Positions 26,266 through 34,397 of a stretch of DNA of 64,000 nucleotides are shown here, one piece after another. The notes beneath the pieces were generated by a model, which did no database searches, was not told where the DNA came from, and saw only the letters and a list, made by a program, of their open reading frames with translations. Position 1 is the stretch's first letter; every line of letters begins with the position of its first letter. The position numbers and the translations under genes are program-made. This DNA is from an uncultured Collinsella sp. (lineage in GTDB: Bacteria > Actinomycetota > Coriobacteriia > Coriobacteriales > Coriobacteriaceae), in contig USAJ01000004.1 of NCBI GenBank assembly GCA_900552685.1, positions 1 to 64,000 of the forward strand, given 5' to 3'.

Positions 26266-26640
26266 ATGTACGCAATCGTTAACACGGGCGGCAAGCAGTA
26301 CAAGGTCGCCACCGACGATGTCATCACCGTCGAGAAGATCGAGGGCAATGAGGGCGACAAGATCACCCTGCCGGTTATCTTCCTCAACGATGGTAAGAAG
26401 ATCGTCACCGATCCCGACAAGCTGGCCAAGGCCAAGGTTACCGCTCAGATCGTTGAGCAGTTCAAGGGCGAGAAGCAGCTGGTCTTCAAGTTCCACAAGC
26501 GCAAGCGCTATCGTCGTCTGAAGGGTCACCGTCAGCAGCTCACCAAGCTGAAGATCGTGAAGGTTCAGGCTACCTCCCGCGCCAAGAAGGCTGTCAAGGC
26601 AGAGGCTGAGGCTGTTGCCGAGGCTCCCGTCGCCGAGTAG
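26266..26640 (+). CDS. rplU: 50S ribosomal protein L21
   Basis: A 124-residue protein opening with MYAIVNTGGKQYKV, the family signature, and containing the FKFHKRKRYRRLKGHRQ rRNA-binding block. After the usual end of about 103 residues there is an Ala/Glu-rich tail (KAEAEAVAEAPVAE). ATG 26266 is chosen over an ATG seven codons earlier because the conserved protein begins here and GAAGGG lies upstream. Confidence 0.96.
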   Translation: MYAIVNTGGKQYKVATDDVITVEKIEGNEGDKITLPVIFLNDGKKIVTDPDKLAKAKVTAQIVEQFKGEKQLVFKFHKRKRYRRLKGHRQQLTKLKIVKVQATSRAKKAVKAEAEAVAEAPVAE

Positions 26641-26673
26641 ATTACACTCGTAACGAAAGAGTAGGTATACACA

Positions 26674-26931
26674 ATGGCACACAAAAAAGGACTCGGTTCC
26701 TCCCGTAATGGCCGTGACTCCCGCGGTCAGCGCCTTGGCACGAAGCGCTATGCCGGCCAGACGGTAACCACGGGCACGATTCTCGTCCGTCAGCACGGCA
26801 CGCACATCCACCCGGGTGAGAACGTTGGCCGTGGCAAGGACGACACGCTGTTCGCGCTGGTCGACGGTACCGTTGAGTTCCACAAGGGTATCAAGCACAG
26901 GGTCAGCGTACGCCCGCTCGCGAACGCGTAA
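26674..26931 (+). CDS. rpmA: 50S ribosomal protein L27
   Basis: An 85-residue protein starting MAHKKGLGSSRNGRDS, with the TNLIVRQHGT-like segment TILVRQHGTHIHPGENVG. It has no N-terminal pre-peptide of the Firmicutes cleaved type. The gene is 33 bases after rplU in the same transcript. Confidence 0.97.
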   Translation: MAHKKGLGSSRNGRDSRGQRLGTKRYAGQTVTTGTILVRQHGTHIHPGENVGRGKDDTLFALVDGTVEFHKGIKHRVSVRPLANA

Positions 26932-26956
26932 TTCACCCTTCATAGAGCACATATGT

Positions 26957-27000
26957 GGGAGGCACTTGAGTTTTAGGATTCAAGGGTCTCCCTCTTTTTT
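26957..27000 (+). terminator. terminator after rpmA
   Basis: An imperfect stem (GGGAG with CTCCC, and inner CTTGA with TCAAG) ends in TTTTTT at 26995-27000. It lies 17 bases before obg, so it may separate or attenuate transcription into obg. Confidence 0.7.
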
Positions 27001-27016
27001 GTAGGAGGCGATTCTG

Positions 27017-28513
27017 TTGTCACAGTTCACCGATATCAGCCGAATTAACGTTTGCGGCGGCGACGGCGGAGCCGGATGCATGTCGTTTAGGCGCGAGGCA
27101 TTTGTTCCCAAGGGCGGCCCCGATGGCGGCGACGGCGGTCGTGGCGGCAACGTCGTCATTCGGGCCGACGCTCAGCTGTCCTCGCTGATCGATTACCGCT
27201 TTAAGCATCACTTCCGTGCCGAGCGCGGAACGCATGGCCAGGGTGCCCGCCGCAACGGCAAAAGCGGTGAGGACCTGATTTTGAAAGTCCCCATGGGCAC
27301 CGTAGTCCGCGAGCTCGATCCCGAGACGCAGACCCCGATGTTCGAGATTGCCGACCTGGTGCACGACGGCGAGCGCGTTGTCGTGGCGCCCGGTGGTGCT
27401 GGCGGTCTGGGCAACACTCACTTTGTGACGTCGGTGCGTCGCGCGCCCGCGTTTGCCCAGCTCGGCGAGCCGGCTGAGGAGCACTGGATCGAGCTCGAGA
27501 TGAAGCTCATGGCCGATGCCGCGCTTGTGGGCTTTCCCTCTGTCGGCAAGTCCTCGCTCATCGCGCGTATGAGCGCTGCCCGTCCCAAGATTGCCGACTA
27601 CCCGTTTACCACGCTTGTGCCCAATCTGGGCATGGTGCGTGCCGGCGAATATTCTTACGTCGTTGCCGACGTCCCCGGTCTCATCGAGGGCGCGAGCGAG
27701 GGTCGTGGCCTGGGCCATCAGTTCCTGCGCCACATTGAGCGCACGGCCTTGATCATGCATGTCGTTGACATGACGGGCGGGTTTGAGGATCGCGATCCGG
27801 TTGAGGACTATCGCATTATTAACCGTGAGCTTGAGCAGTATGGCGCTGAGCTTTCGGAGCGTCCGCAGATCGTCGTCGCCAACAAGTGCGATGCGCCGGG
27901 CACGGCCGACAAGATTGCCGACCTTAAGCGTGCGGCGCTCGACGACGGGCATATGTTCTTTGCCGTGTCCGCTGTGACGGGTGCCGGTCTCAACACGTTG
28001 ATGCTTGCCGTGGGCGAGCAAGTGGCCAAGCTCCGCGCGGAACTTGCGGTTTCCGATGAGCCGGTCGATTTGCGCGACGAGGAGTGGGAGCGTCGCCGCC
28101 TGCAGCGCGAGAAGCGCTTCCACATTGTCCAGGAGGAGCCCGGTGCCTTCCGCGTTGTCGGTCGCGCCATCGAGCGCTTGGTTATCCAGACCGACTGGGA
28201 AAATGAGGAGGCCGTCATCTATCTGCAGCATAAGTTTTCCCGCATGGGTGTTGACGATGCGCTCGAAAAGGCCGGTTGCCGTGCCGGCGACGAGGTTCGC
28301 ATTTGCCAGCGCGCCTTTGACTTTGAGGGCGCCGAGGACTTCTCGGAGTTCGAGGACGAGCTTGAGGACGGTAGCGAGGACGTCGCCGTCGAGGTCGTTG
28401 ATGTCGAGGATGTCGCGGACGATAGCTTGGAGGCTGTCGACGCGGTGGATGCCATTGACGGTACCGATGACGCTGTTGCTGCGGAAGACGTCGAGACCCC
28501 GGAGGGCGAGTAA
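27017..28513 (+). CDS. obg: GTPase Obg/CgtA
   Basis: A 498-residue ribosome-associated GTPase in 50S maturation and stress control. The glycine-rich Obg fold (GGDGGAG, GGPDGGDGGRGG) covers residues 1-155. The G domain has G1 GFPSVGKSS (172-180), G3 DVPG (218-221) and G4 NKCD. An OCT domain lies at about 345-435. A strongly acidic tail of about 60 residues, rich in Asp and Glu, follows. The start is TTG with AGGAGG eight bases upstream. It heads obg-nadD-yqeK-rsfS. Confidence 0.95.
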   Translation: MSQFTDISRINVCGGDGGAGCMSFRREAFVPKGGPDGGDGGRGGNVVIRADAQLSSLIDYRFKHHFRAERGTHGQGARRNGKSGEDLILKVPMGTVVRELDPETQTPMFEIADLVHDGERVVVAPGGAGGLGNTHFVTSVRRAPAFAQLGEPAEEHWIELEMKLMADAALVGFPSVGKSSLIARMSAARPKIADYPFTTLVPNLGMVRAGEYSYVVADVPGLIEGASEGRGLGHQFLRHIERTALIMHVVDMTGGFEDRDPVEDYRIINRELEQYGAELSERPQIVVANKCDAPGTADKIADLKRAALDDGHMFFAVSAVTGAGLNTLMLAVGEQVAKLRAELAVSDEPVDLRDEEWERRRLQREKRFHIVQEEPGAFRVVGRAIERLVIQTDWENEEAVIYLQHKFSRMGVDDALEKAGCRAGDEVRICQRAFDFEGAEDFSEFEDELEDGSEDVAVEVVDVEDVADDSLEAVDAVDAIDGTDDAVAAEDVETPEGE

Positions 28514-28516
28514 GCC

Positions 28517-29194
28517 ATGTCGCTGCGCGGTGGAATCGGTCTGCCCGAGCTTCCCATAGAGGACGGGCAGGAGTTTAGGCTCGGCATTATGGGCGGTACC
28601 TTTGACCCCATCCATTACGGTCACCTGGTGACCGCCGAGCAGGCACGTGAGTCCCTCGACTTGGACGCCGTGCTCTTTATGCCGGCGGGCTCGCCTGCCT
28701 TTAAACTCGACAAACCGGTGACGCCGGCCGAGGACCGTTATGCCATGACGGTCCTCGCGACAGCGGCGAACCCGGCCTTTTTGGCAAGCCGCTTTGAGAT
28801 CGATCGTGCCGGTGTCACCTACACGGCCGATACGCTGCGTGCCCTTCGCGAGTTTTACCCGCCACAGGTGAAGCTTTACTTTATTACGGGCGCCGATGCG
28901 ATTATCGATATTGTGACCTGGCACAATGCTAATGAGATTGCCGAACTGGCGACCTTCATTGCTGCGACACGTCCCGGCTTTGACATCGATACGGCCCGGG
29001 CGCGGATTAAGGAATCGGGGCTGCCATTCGACGTGCGCTATATTCAGATTCCGGCGCTGGCGATTAGCTCGACCAACATTCGCAAGCGGGTTGCTCGCGG
29101 CATGAGCGTGCGCTATCTTACGAGCGAGTCCGTGCTCGGCTATATCCGGAAACGCGGCCTGTATGCCGATCTTGGGCAAGACGATTTTGATTGA
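28517..29194 (+). CDS. nadD: nicotinate-nucleotide adenylyltransferase
   Basis: Adenylates nicotinate mononucleotide in NAD synthesis. The 225-residue protein has GGTFDPIHYGH (26-36), the nucleotidyltransferase HxGH site, and ISSTNIR near the C-terminus. About 20 residues precede the usual start of the fold. The ATG lies three bases after the obg stop and uses the GGAGGGCGAG at the obg 3' end as ribosome binding site. Confidence 0.94.
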   Translation: MSLRGGIGLPELPIEDGQEFRLGIMGGTFDPIHYGHLVTAEQARESLDLDAVLFMPAGSPAFKLDKPVTPAEDRYAMTVLATAANPAFLASRFEIDRAGVTYTADTLRALREFYPPQVKLYFITGADAIIDIVTWHNANEIAELATFIAATRPGFDIDTARARIKESGLPFDVRYIQIPALAISSTNIRKRVARGMSVRYLTSESVLGYIRKRGLYADLGQDDFD

Positions 29195-29206
29195 TGGGGG
29201 AGAACG

Positions 29207-29815
29207 TTGTCGGTAGAAGATCAGTTTGAGGGCGACGAGCGCGCGCTCTTGACGCGCATCCACGAGTTGCTCGATGTGCGCATGAAGGATAAGCGTAAGC
29301 GCTACGTGCATTCGCTCGGGGTTGCCGAGACTGCGTTGCACCTAGCCGAGGTGTACGGTGTCAACCGCTTTGATGCCGCAGCCGCTGGCCTGATCCATGA
29401 CTGGGACAAGGTGCTCTCCGACGACGAGCTGGTCACGCGCGCTCTGCATTACGGCATTAAGATTGCCGGCTCTCCGTCTGCCGCGACGCCGCTTTTGCAT
29501 GGCCCGGTTGCCGCCTATGAGCTTCCGCAGCTTTTTCCCGAGCTGTCGCCGGCGGTCTTTCAGGCTGTCGACCGTCACACGGTTGGCGCTTGCGACATGA
29601 CGCCGCTCGATATGGTGGTCTTTGTGGCCGATGCCATCGAACCCAACCGCCACGGCGATTATGCCCATGCGCTGCGCAAGATGGTGGGGAAGTCCTCGCT
29701 CGACGAGTTGTTCTTCTCCTGTTTTGCGCAGGGTCTGGTCTATGTGATCCAGACCGGGCGTTATCTTTATCCCACGGCTATTACGATTTACAACCATTAC
29801 GCCCAGCTGCGCTAG
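29207..29815 (+). CDS. yqeK: HD-domain diadenosine tetraphosphatase YqeK
   Basis: A 202-residue HD hydrolase. It has the N-terminal KRYVHSLGVAETA histidine, the AGLIHDWDK HD doublet, LLHGPVAAYE and FVADAIEPNR, which together build the metal site. YqeK enzymes cleave Ap4A symmetrically. The nadD-yqeK-rsfS order is the conserved one. The start is TTG with GGGGGAG five bases upstream. Confidence 0.92.
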   Translation: MSVEDQFEGDERALLTRIHELLDVRMKDKRKRYVHSLGVAETALHLAEVYGVNRFDAAAAGLIHDWDKVLSDDELVTRALHYGIKIAGSPSAATPLLHGPVAAYELPQLFPELSPAVFQAVDRHTVGACDMTPLDMVVFVADAIEPNRHGDYAHALRKMVGKSSLDELFFSCFAQGLVYVIQTGRYLYPTAITIYNHYAQLR

Positions 29816-29842
29816 CTCGGGCTGTCTAGAAAGAGGTATTCC

Positions 29843-30298
29843 ATGGCCGACGAGACCATGACCGACGAGCAGATTCTTGAAGGTGTGGAGCACAAGAGTT
29901 TCGCTGCCACGTCCGACCGCACTGCCGCCTCGCTGTCCGCGAGCGGTGTCGCCGCCGAGGATGTCGCCCGCGCCGCCGCGCAGGCCGCCTACGACAAGAA
30001 AGGCGAGGACGTTCAGGTGCTCGACCTGACTGAGCTTTCTGATGTGTGCGACTACTTTGTTCTCGCTACCGGCACCAACAACCGCCAGGTCGATTCGATT
30101 GTCGACGAGATTGAGGAGAAGGTCGCCGAGGCTTGCGGCGAGCACCCGTTTTCCATCGAGGGCCGCGAGCAGAAGACCTGGATGCTCATGGACTACGGTT
30201 CGGTTGTCGTCCACGTCTTCACTCCCGAGGCGCGCGAGTTCTACCGCCTCGAAAAGCTCTGGGGCGACGCCCCCCAGCTTCCCCTCGACCTCCTCTAG
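29843..30298 (+). CDS. rsfS: ribosome silencing factor RsfS
   Basis: Binds L14 and blocks subunit joining under starvation. The 151-residue protein has the DUF143 core from about residue 40 (AAYDKKGEDVQVLDL, then DYFVLATGTNNRQVDSI and WMLMDYGSVVVHVF, EFYRLEKLWGD). The first 40 residues are an Ala-rich extension. ATG 29843 is preceded by AAGAGG. It is the last gene before a strong terminator. Confidence 0.93.
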   Translation: MADETMTDEQILEGVEHKSFAATSDRTAASLSASGVAAEDVARAAAQAAYDKKGEDVQVLDLTELSDVCDYFVLATGTNNRQVDSIVDEIEEKVAEACGEHPFSIEGREQKTWMLMDYGSVVVHVFTPEAREFYRLEKLWGDAPQLPLDLL

Positions 30299-30340
30299 TA
30301 GCTCATTTGGGACGGGCTTTTTAGCTAACCTTTACCGTTC

Positions 30341-30380
30341 GCCGGGCAGCTGCATCATTCGCAGCTGCCCGGCTTTCTTT
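30341..30380. terminator. bidirectional terminator between rsfS and dinB
   Basis: A perfect 13-bp stem (30341-30353 with 30361-30373) with loop ATCATTC is followed by TTTCTTTTTG. It lies between the convergent genes rsfS and dinB. Confidence 0.85.
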
Positions 30381-30392
30381 TTGTTTAAGGGA

Positions 30393-31646
30393 CTAATCGT
30401 TGAAGCGGGATTGACGGCCGAAGGATAGGGCGGTGTCGCCGAACTTGTCTCGGACGGCGTCGATGGCGAGCGAGAGGTCGCGACGGTCGCTCGATTGGGC
30501 TCCGCGGTCGTCGATTTCGCAGAACAGGTCGGTCTGGATGCCGCCCTGATGGTCAAAGTCGCTCATGCCGATGCCCGCCAGACGCACGTGCATGCCTTCT
30601 TGCCAGATATTGTCGAGCAGGTCGAGCGCTACGGCCACAAAGATATTCTCGTCGTCGGTGGGGTGGGGCAAGCGGCGCTGTGCCGTGCGTCCGCTGCCAT
30701 ACGAGTACTTGAGCTTGAGCGTTACGGTTCCGCCCGTCAGCCCTTGACGGCGCAGGCGGCGCCCAACCGACTCGCCGAGCAGCGCAATCGCCGCCTCGAT
30801 ATCCCCACGCTCAGTCAAATCCTTCGCAAAGGTGCGTTCATTGCTGACCGACTTGACCTCGCGCTCTTCATCGAGGCTCGTGACTTCGGAGAGTTCGAGT
30901 CCCAGCGCACGCTGGCGCATGCGTTCGCCGTTGATGCCAAAAATAGAGGCCAAGGTGGATTCCGGTGCGCGGGATAGCTCGCCGAGCGTGTAGATGCGCA
31001 TGCGGCGCAGTCGCTCCTCGGCCGAGCGCCCGATGCCACTCATGGCAGATACCGGCAGCGCGGCCAAAAAGCGCTGCTCGGTTCCAGGGCGCACGATGGT
31101 CAGCCCAAACGGTTTGTCCCTCTCGCTTGCGATCTTTGCGACCGTCTTGTTGCAGCCTACGCCAATGGAGCAGGTCACTCCCAGCGCTGCCACGCGGTCG
31201 CTTATCCGCCGCGCAACCAGCAGCGGATCTTCGGGCGCAAAGCGGCCCGGTGTGATATCGATAAAGGCCTCGTCAATTGATACGCGCTCAACGCGCGGGG
31301 TCTCGTCGGCGAGAATCGCCATGACCTGTGCGCTGACCTCGTGGTAGCGATTGAAATGCCCATGCGTCCAAATGGCCTGCGGACAGAGGCGCCGTGCCTC
31401 GGCCGAGGGCATGGCGGAATGCACGCCAAAGCGGCGCGCCTCGTAGGAGCAGGTGGACACGACGCCGCGGGAATCGGCATCGCCACCCACGATGAGCGGC
31501 TTGCCGCGCCACTCGGGATGGTCGAGCATCTCCACGCTCGCAAAAAACGCATCGAGATCCATGAGGCCCACCGCCGGTCCCGTCCAGGGCGGAGGCGTGA
31601 CGCCCGCAGCATCCTCATAACCGTATGTATGTTCGCGTCTTTTCAT
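30393..31646 (-). CDS. dinB: DNA polymerase IV (Y family)
   Basis: A 417-residue translesion polymerase. The palm has MDLDAFFASVE with Asp30, and SIDEAFID with Asp126 and Glu127 as catalytic acids. GVGCNKTVAKIASE is in the fingers and SGIGRSAEERLRRMRI is the helix-hairpin-helix thumb. The little finger follows, and QTDLF near the C-terminus fits a beta-clamp binding motif. The first 28 residues before MDLDAFF are extra. A TATACT box ends six bases before the ATG, so the mRNA may be leaderless. A partial LexA-like site lies within the first codons. Confidence 0.93.
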   Translation of the reverse strand: MKRREHTYGYEDAAGVTPPPWTGPAVGLMDLDAFFASVEMLDHPEWRGKPLIVGGDADSRGVVSTCSYEARRFGVHSAMPSAEARRLCPQAIWTHGHFNRYHEVSAQVMAILADETPRVERVSIDEAFIDITPGRFAPEDPLLVARRISDRVAALGVTCSIGVGCNKTVAKIASERDKPFGLTIVRPGTEQRFLAALPVSAMSGIGRSAEERLRRMRIYTLGELSRAPESTLASIFGINGERMRQRALGLELSEVTSLDEEREVKSVSNERTFAKDLTERGDIEAAIALLGESVGRRLRRQGLTGGTVTLKLKYSYGSGRTAQRRLPHPTDDENIFVAVALDLLDNIWQEGMHVRLAGIGMSDFDHQGGIQTDLFCEIDDRGAQSSDRRDLSLAIDAVRDKFGDTALSFGRQSRFND

Positions 31647-31658
31647 GGCATGAGTATA
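31622..31658 (-). promoter_or_regulatory. dinB -10 box and possible SOS operator
   Basis: On the minus strand TATACT (31653-31658) is followed by CATGCC and the ATG. Downstream, CGAACATACATACG (31622-31635) matches one half of the actinobacterial LexA site (CGAAC-N4-GTTCG) perfectly and the other half at three of five positions. No -35 box is evident. Confidence 0.3.
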
Positions 31659-31847
31659 CCGCGCAGCTCATGTGGGGTGCGTGGATGTGCTTGCAAATCG
31701 CGAATTCTTGTCTAAGATATGGATTTGCCTTCGACTACACCGAAGAAGTTGGTCTCACGGACTTCACCTGCCCGCGTCGATGGCGTATTATGTTCAACTG
31801 TTTGTTTGTAGTTGCAGCCTAAAGCTGCTTGGTTGGAGGAGTTTCCT

Positions 31848-32189
31848 TTGGCAGTCAAGATTCGCCTTGCTCGTCACGGCGCTAAGAAGCGTCCGTACTA
31901 CCGTGTCGTCGTCGCCGATTCCCGCGCCCCGCGTGACGGTCGTATCATCGAGGAGGTTGGCCGCTACAACCCGATGACCGCCCCCAAGACCATCAACCTC
32001 GATCTCGAGAAGATCGCTGACTGGCAGTCCAAGGGCGCTCAGCTCACCGACGCTGTCGCTGCTCTGGTCAAGGCCGCCAACGAGGGCGAGAAGACCGAGA
32101 CCGTCGTCAAGAAGTCCAAGAAGCAGCTCGCCAAAGAGGCCGAGGCCGCTAAGGCTGCCGCTGAGGCCGCTGAGGGCGCCGAGGAGTAA
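31848..32189 (+). CDS. rpsP: 30S ribosomal protein S16
   Basis: A 113-residue protein starting MAVKIRLARHGAKKRPYYRVVVADSR. After the conserved domain of about 80 residues it has an Ala/Glu/Lys-rich tail (EAEAAKAAAEAAEGAEE). The start is TTG with GGAGGAG seven bases upstream; an in-frame TTG 12 codons earlier lacks support. It heads rpsP-khpA-rimM-trmD-lepB. A TATTAT at 31786-31791 is a candidate -10 box. Confidence 0.95.
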   Translation: MAVKIRLARHGAKKRPYYRVVVADSRAPRDGRIIEEVGRYNPMTAPKTINLDLEKIADWQSKGAQLTDAVAALVKAANEGEKTETVVKKSKKQLAKEAEAAKAAAEAAEGAEE

Positions 32190-32192
32190 ATC

Positions 32193-32477
32193 GTGCCTGA
32201 GGTTGACGCTGCACAGCTCGAGGGTGAGGCAATGCTCTCAGATCGCATCGCCGATCTCGTCGAGTATCTCGTTGTTCAGATCGTCGACGACCCGGATTCC
32301 GTGAGCCTTGAGGTCATCGATGGTGACGACGCCTCCACGATTGAGGTTTCGGTTGCCGAGGATGACGTCGCTAAGGTCATCGGCCGTCGTGGCCGTACCA
32401 TCAAGGCCATTCGCACGCTCGCCCGTGCACTGGCCGCTCGCCTCGACACTGCAGTCGAGGTAGAGGTTCTGGGCTAG
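32193..32477 (+). CDS. khpA: KH-domain RNA-binding protein KhpA
   Basis: A single KH domain with the RNA-contacting loop IGRRGRTIKAIR. It acts as a small RNA chaperone, often with KhpB, in cell-envelope control. The GTG at 32193 has GGAG seven bases upstream and lies three bases after rpsP (94 residues). An alternative ATG at 32232 gives 81 residues, nearer the family's usual length, and begins with the typical MLSDRIADLVEYLV. The position between rpsP and rimM is the conserved one. Confidence 0.9.
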   Translation: MPEVDAAQLEGEAMLSDRIADLVEYLVVQIVDDPDSVSLEVIDGDDASTIEVSVAEDDVAKVIGRRGRTIKAIRTLARALAARLDTAVEVEVLG

Positions 32478-32481
32478 GACC

Positions 32482-33003
32482 TTGAGGTCCCAGTACAAAA
32501 ACATCGCCCGTGTGGTCAAGCCGCACGGAAGGAAGGGGGAGGTCCTCGCGCAGCCGCTGCGGGGGCTTCCTTCTGTATTGGAGCCGGGTATGCGCGTCGC
32601 CTTGACGCCACCGGCGCTCAAGCGCGACCGTTTTTGCACGGTCGTATCCGTCACCGATACGGGCGATGGCGATCTGGTCTCGTTTGAGGGCATAGACGAC
32701 TTGACGGCCGCCGAGGGCATCACCGGATGCTACGTGCTGGCAAACCGTGACGATTTTGAGCTCGATTCGCTCGATGCCGCCTATACCGACCTGATGGGTC
32801 GCGAGGTGGTCGACGAGCGCTTTGGCTTGCTCGGCACGATTGTCGAGATCATGTCGACTCCCGCCAACGATGTTTGGGTTGTCGAGGGCGATCGGTACGG
32901 CGAGGTGCTGATTCCCGTGATCGAGCAGGTTGTGCTCGATCTTCCCGATCAGGGGACAATTTCCGTCCACGTTATGGACGGTTTGATTGATATGGACAAG
33001 TAG
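32482..33003 (+). CDS. rimM: 16S rRNA processing protein RimM
   Basis: A 173-residue two-domain ribosome maturation factor that binds S19 in 30S assembly. The first residues NIARVVKPHGRKGEV match the RimM N-terminal motif. The PRC-barrel half carries TDLMGREVVDERFGLLGTI and DVWVV with VLIPVIEQVV. The start is TTG four bases after khpA. trmD follows. Confidence 0.92.
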   Translation: MRSQYKNIARVVKPHGRKGEVLAQPLRGLPSVLEPGMRVALTPPALKRDRFCTVVSVTDTGDGDLVSFEGIDDLTAAEGITGCYVLANRDDFELDSLDAAYTDLMGREVVDERFGLLGTIVEIMSTPANDVWVVEGDRYGEVLIPVIEQVVLDLPDQGTISVHVMDGLIDMDK

Positions 33004-33013
33004 GGAGGACAAC

Positions 33014-33772
33014 ATGCTGATTGAGACCCTTTCGGTCTTTCCCGAGATGTTTGAGCCCGTCATGTCCACATCGATCTTGGGCCGCGCCCGCAAGGCCGGC
33101 CTTTTTGATTTTAAGGCCTATAACCTGCGCGACTGGACGCACGACCGCCATCGTACCGTCGATGACGAGCCGTACGGCGGCGGGCAGGGCATGCTCATGA
33201 AGGTCGAGCCCATCGCCGAGGCCATCGAGGCTATTAGCTCTGAGGGTCCCAAGCCCACCGTGGTGTTCTTTACGCCCTGCGGCGAACCCTTTACGCAGCA
33301 TGTGGCCGAGCGCCTGCTCAAAAGCGAGCGCCTGTTGTTTGTGTGCAGTCGCTATGAGGGCGTCGACGAGCGCGCGTATGCGTATGCCGACGAGCGCCTG
33401 TCGATCGGCGACTACGTGCTTACGGGCGGCGAGCTTCCCGCCATGGTCGTTGCCGACGCCGTCGTGCGTCTGATTCCCGGCGCCCTTGGTGACGAGATGA
33501 GCAACGTCGATGAGTCGTTCTCGACTGCCGAGGACGGTGGCCTGCTCGAGTACGCGCAGTACACCCGTCCCGCCGAGTTCAACGGCGAGGGCGTGCCTCC
33601 TGTGCTCGTGGGTGGCGATCACGCCAAAGTTGACGCTTGGCGCCGCAAGAACGCTATCGAGCGCACCTGCCGCTGGCGTCCCGACCTGATCGAGACGGCG
33701 CGGCTTACGCCCGAGGAACGCGCATACGCGCAGGAGATCCTGGACGCATCGTATTCGCAGAGCGAGGAGTGA
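33014..33772 (+). CDS. trmD: tRNA (guanine-37-N1)-methyltransferase
   Basis: Methylates G37 of tRNAs to prevent +1 frameshifting. The 252-residue SPOUT protein begins MLIETLSVFPEMFEPV. It has DDEPYGGGQGM and the trefoil-knot SAM site (CSRYEGVDER, then SIGDYVLTGGELPAMVV). ATG 33014 is preceded by GGGAGG. An earlier ATG lies inside the rimM 3' end. Confidence 0.96.
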   Translation: MLIETLSVFPEMFEPVMSTSILGRARKAGLFDFKAYNLRDWTHDRHRTVDDEPYGGGQGMLMKVEPIAEAIEAISSEGPKPTVVFFTPCGEPFTQHVAERLLKSERLLFVCSRYEGVDERAYAYADERLSIGDYVLTGGELPAMVVADAVVRLIPGALGDEMSNVDESFSTAEDGGLLEYAQYTRPAEFNGEGVPPVLVGGDHAKVDAWRRKNAIERTCRWRPDLIETARLTPEERAYAQEILDASYSQSEE

Positions 33773-33774
33773 GA

Positions 33775-34338
33775 ATGGTTCCATCGCAGCATTCCGTGCT
33801 AAAGGGTGCGTTTGAGTGGATCGTGGTCGTCGCGATCGCACTGGTCGCCACCTTCCTGATTCGCTCGTTTGTGGTCGAACCCTTTGTGGTGCCCACCGGC
33901 TCCATGGAGTCCACGATCGAGATCGGCGACCAGATCCTGGCGCAAAAGGTGAGCCTTGAACTCGGCCAGCCCGTCAGCCAAGGCGATATCGTGGTGTTCC
34001 ACAACCCCGATGGCACCTCCGAGCACGATGTTCTCGTCAAGCGTGTTATTGCCACGGCCGGCCAGACGGTCGACCTTCGGGACGGCAAGGTGGTCGTTGA
34101 CGGCCAGGCGCTCGACGAGGACTACACGACCGGCATGAGCTGGCCGCTTTCGGTCCAGGCTCCCGGCGCTCAGGTAAGCTATCCCTACACCGTTCCCGAC
34201 GGGTGCGTGTGGGTGATGGGCGACAACCGCGAAAACTCTGCCGACTCACGTTACTTTGGTCCCGTCGATCGCTCTGATTTGATCGCCGTGGCGCTTGTGC
34301 GCTACTGGCCGCTCAACCGCATCGGCGCTATCGACTAA
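33775..34338 (+). CDS. lepB: signal peptidase I
   Basis: Cleaves signal peptides at the outer face of the membrane. The 187-residue protein has one membrane helix (about 13-32). Box B is TGSMEST with nucleophile Ser43, and box D contains the general base Lys89 in DVLVKRV. Box E is GDNRENSADSRYFG. The ATG lies two bases after the trmD stop with GAGGAG upstream. Here lepB ends the rpsP-trmD operon. rplS, usually next to trmD, lies 7 kb away. Confidence 0.95.
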   Translation: MVPSQHSVLKGAFEWIVVVAIALVATFLIRSFVVEPFVVPTGSMESTIEIGDQILAQKVSLELGQPVSQGDIVVFHNPDGTSEHDVLVKRVIATAGQTVDLRDGKVVVDGQALDEDYTTGMSWPLSVQAPGAQVSYPYTVPDGCVWVMGDNRENSADSRYFGPVDRSDLIAVALVRYWPLNRIGAID

Positions 34339-34397
34339 AAACCGCTATAGTACAGTACCTAACCGTGTAATCGTTTCGACGAGGGGATATTAGAGGC

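Noticed and set aside
27020..29341. A 773-codon minus-strand frame opposite obg and nadD
   Set aside because: Shadow of two clear genes with conserved motifs.
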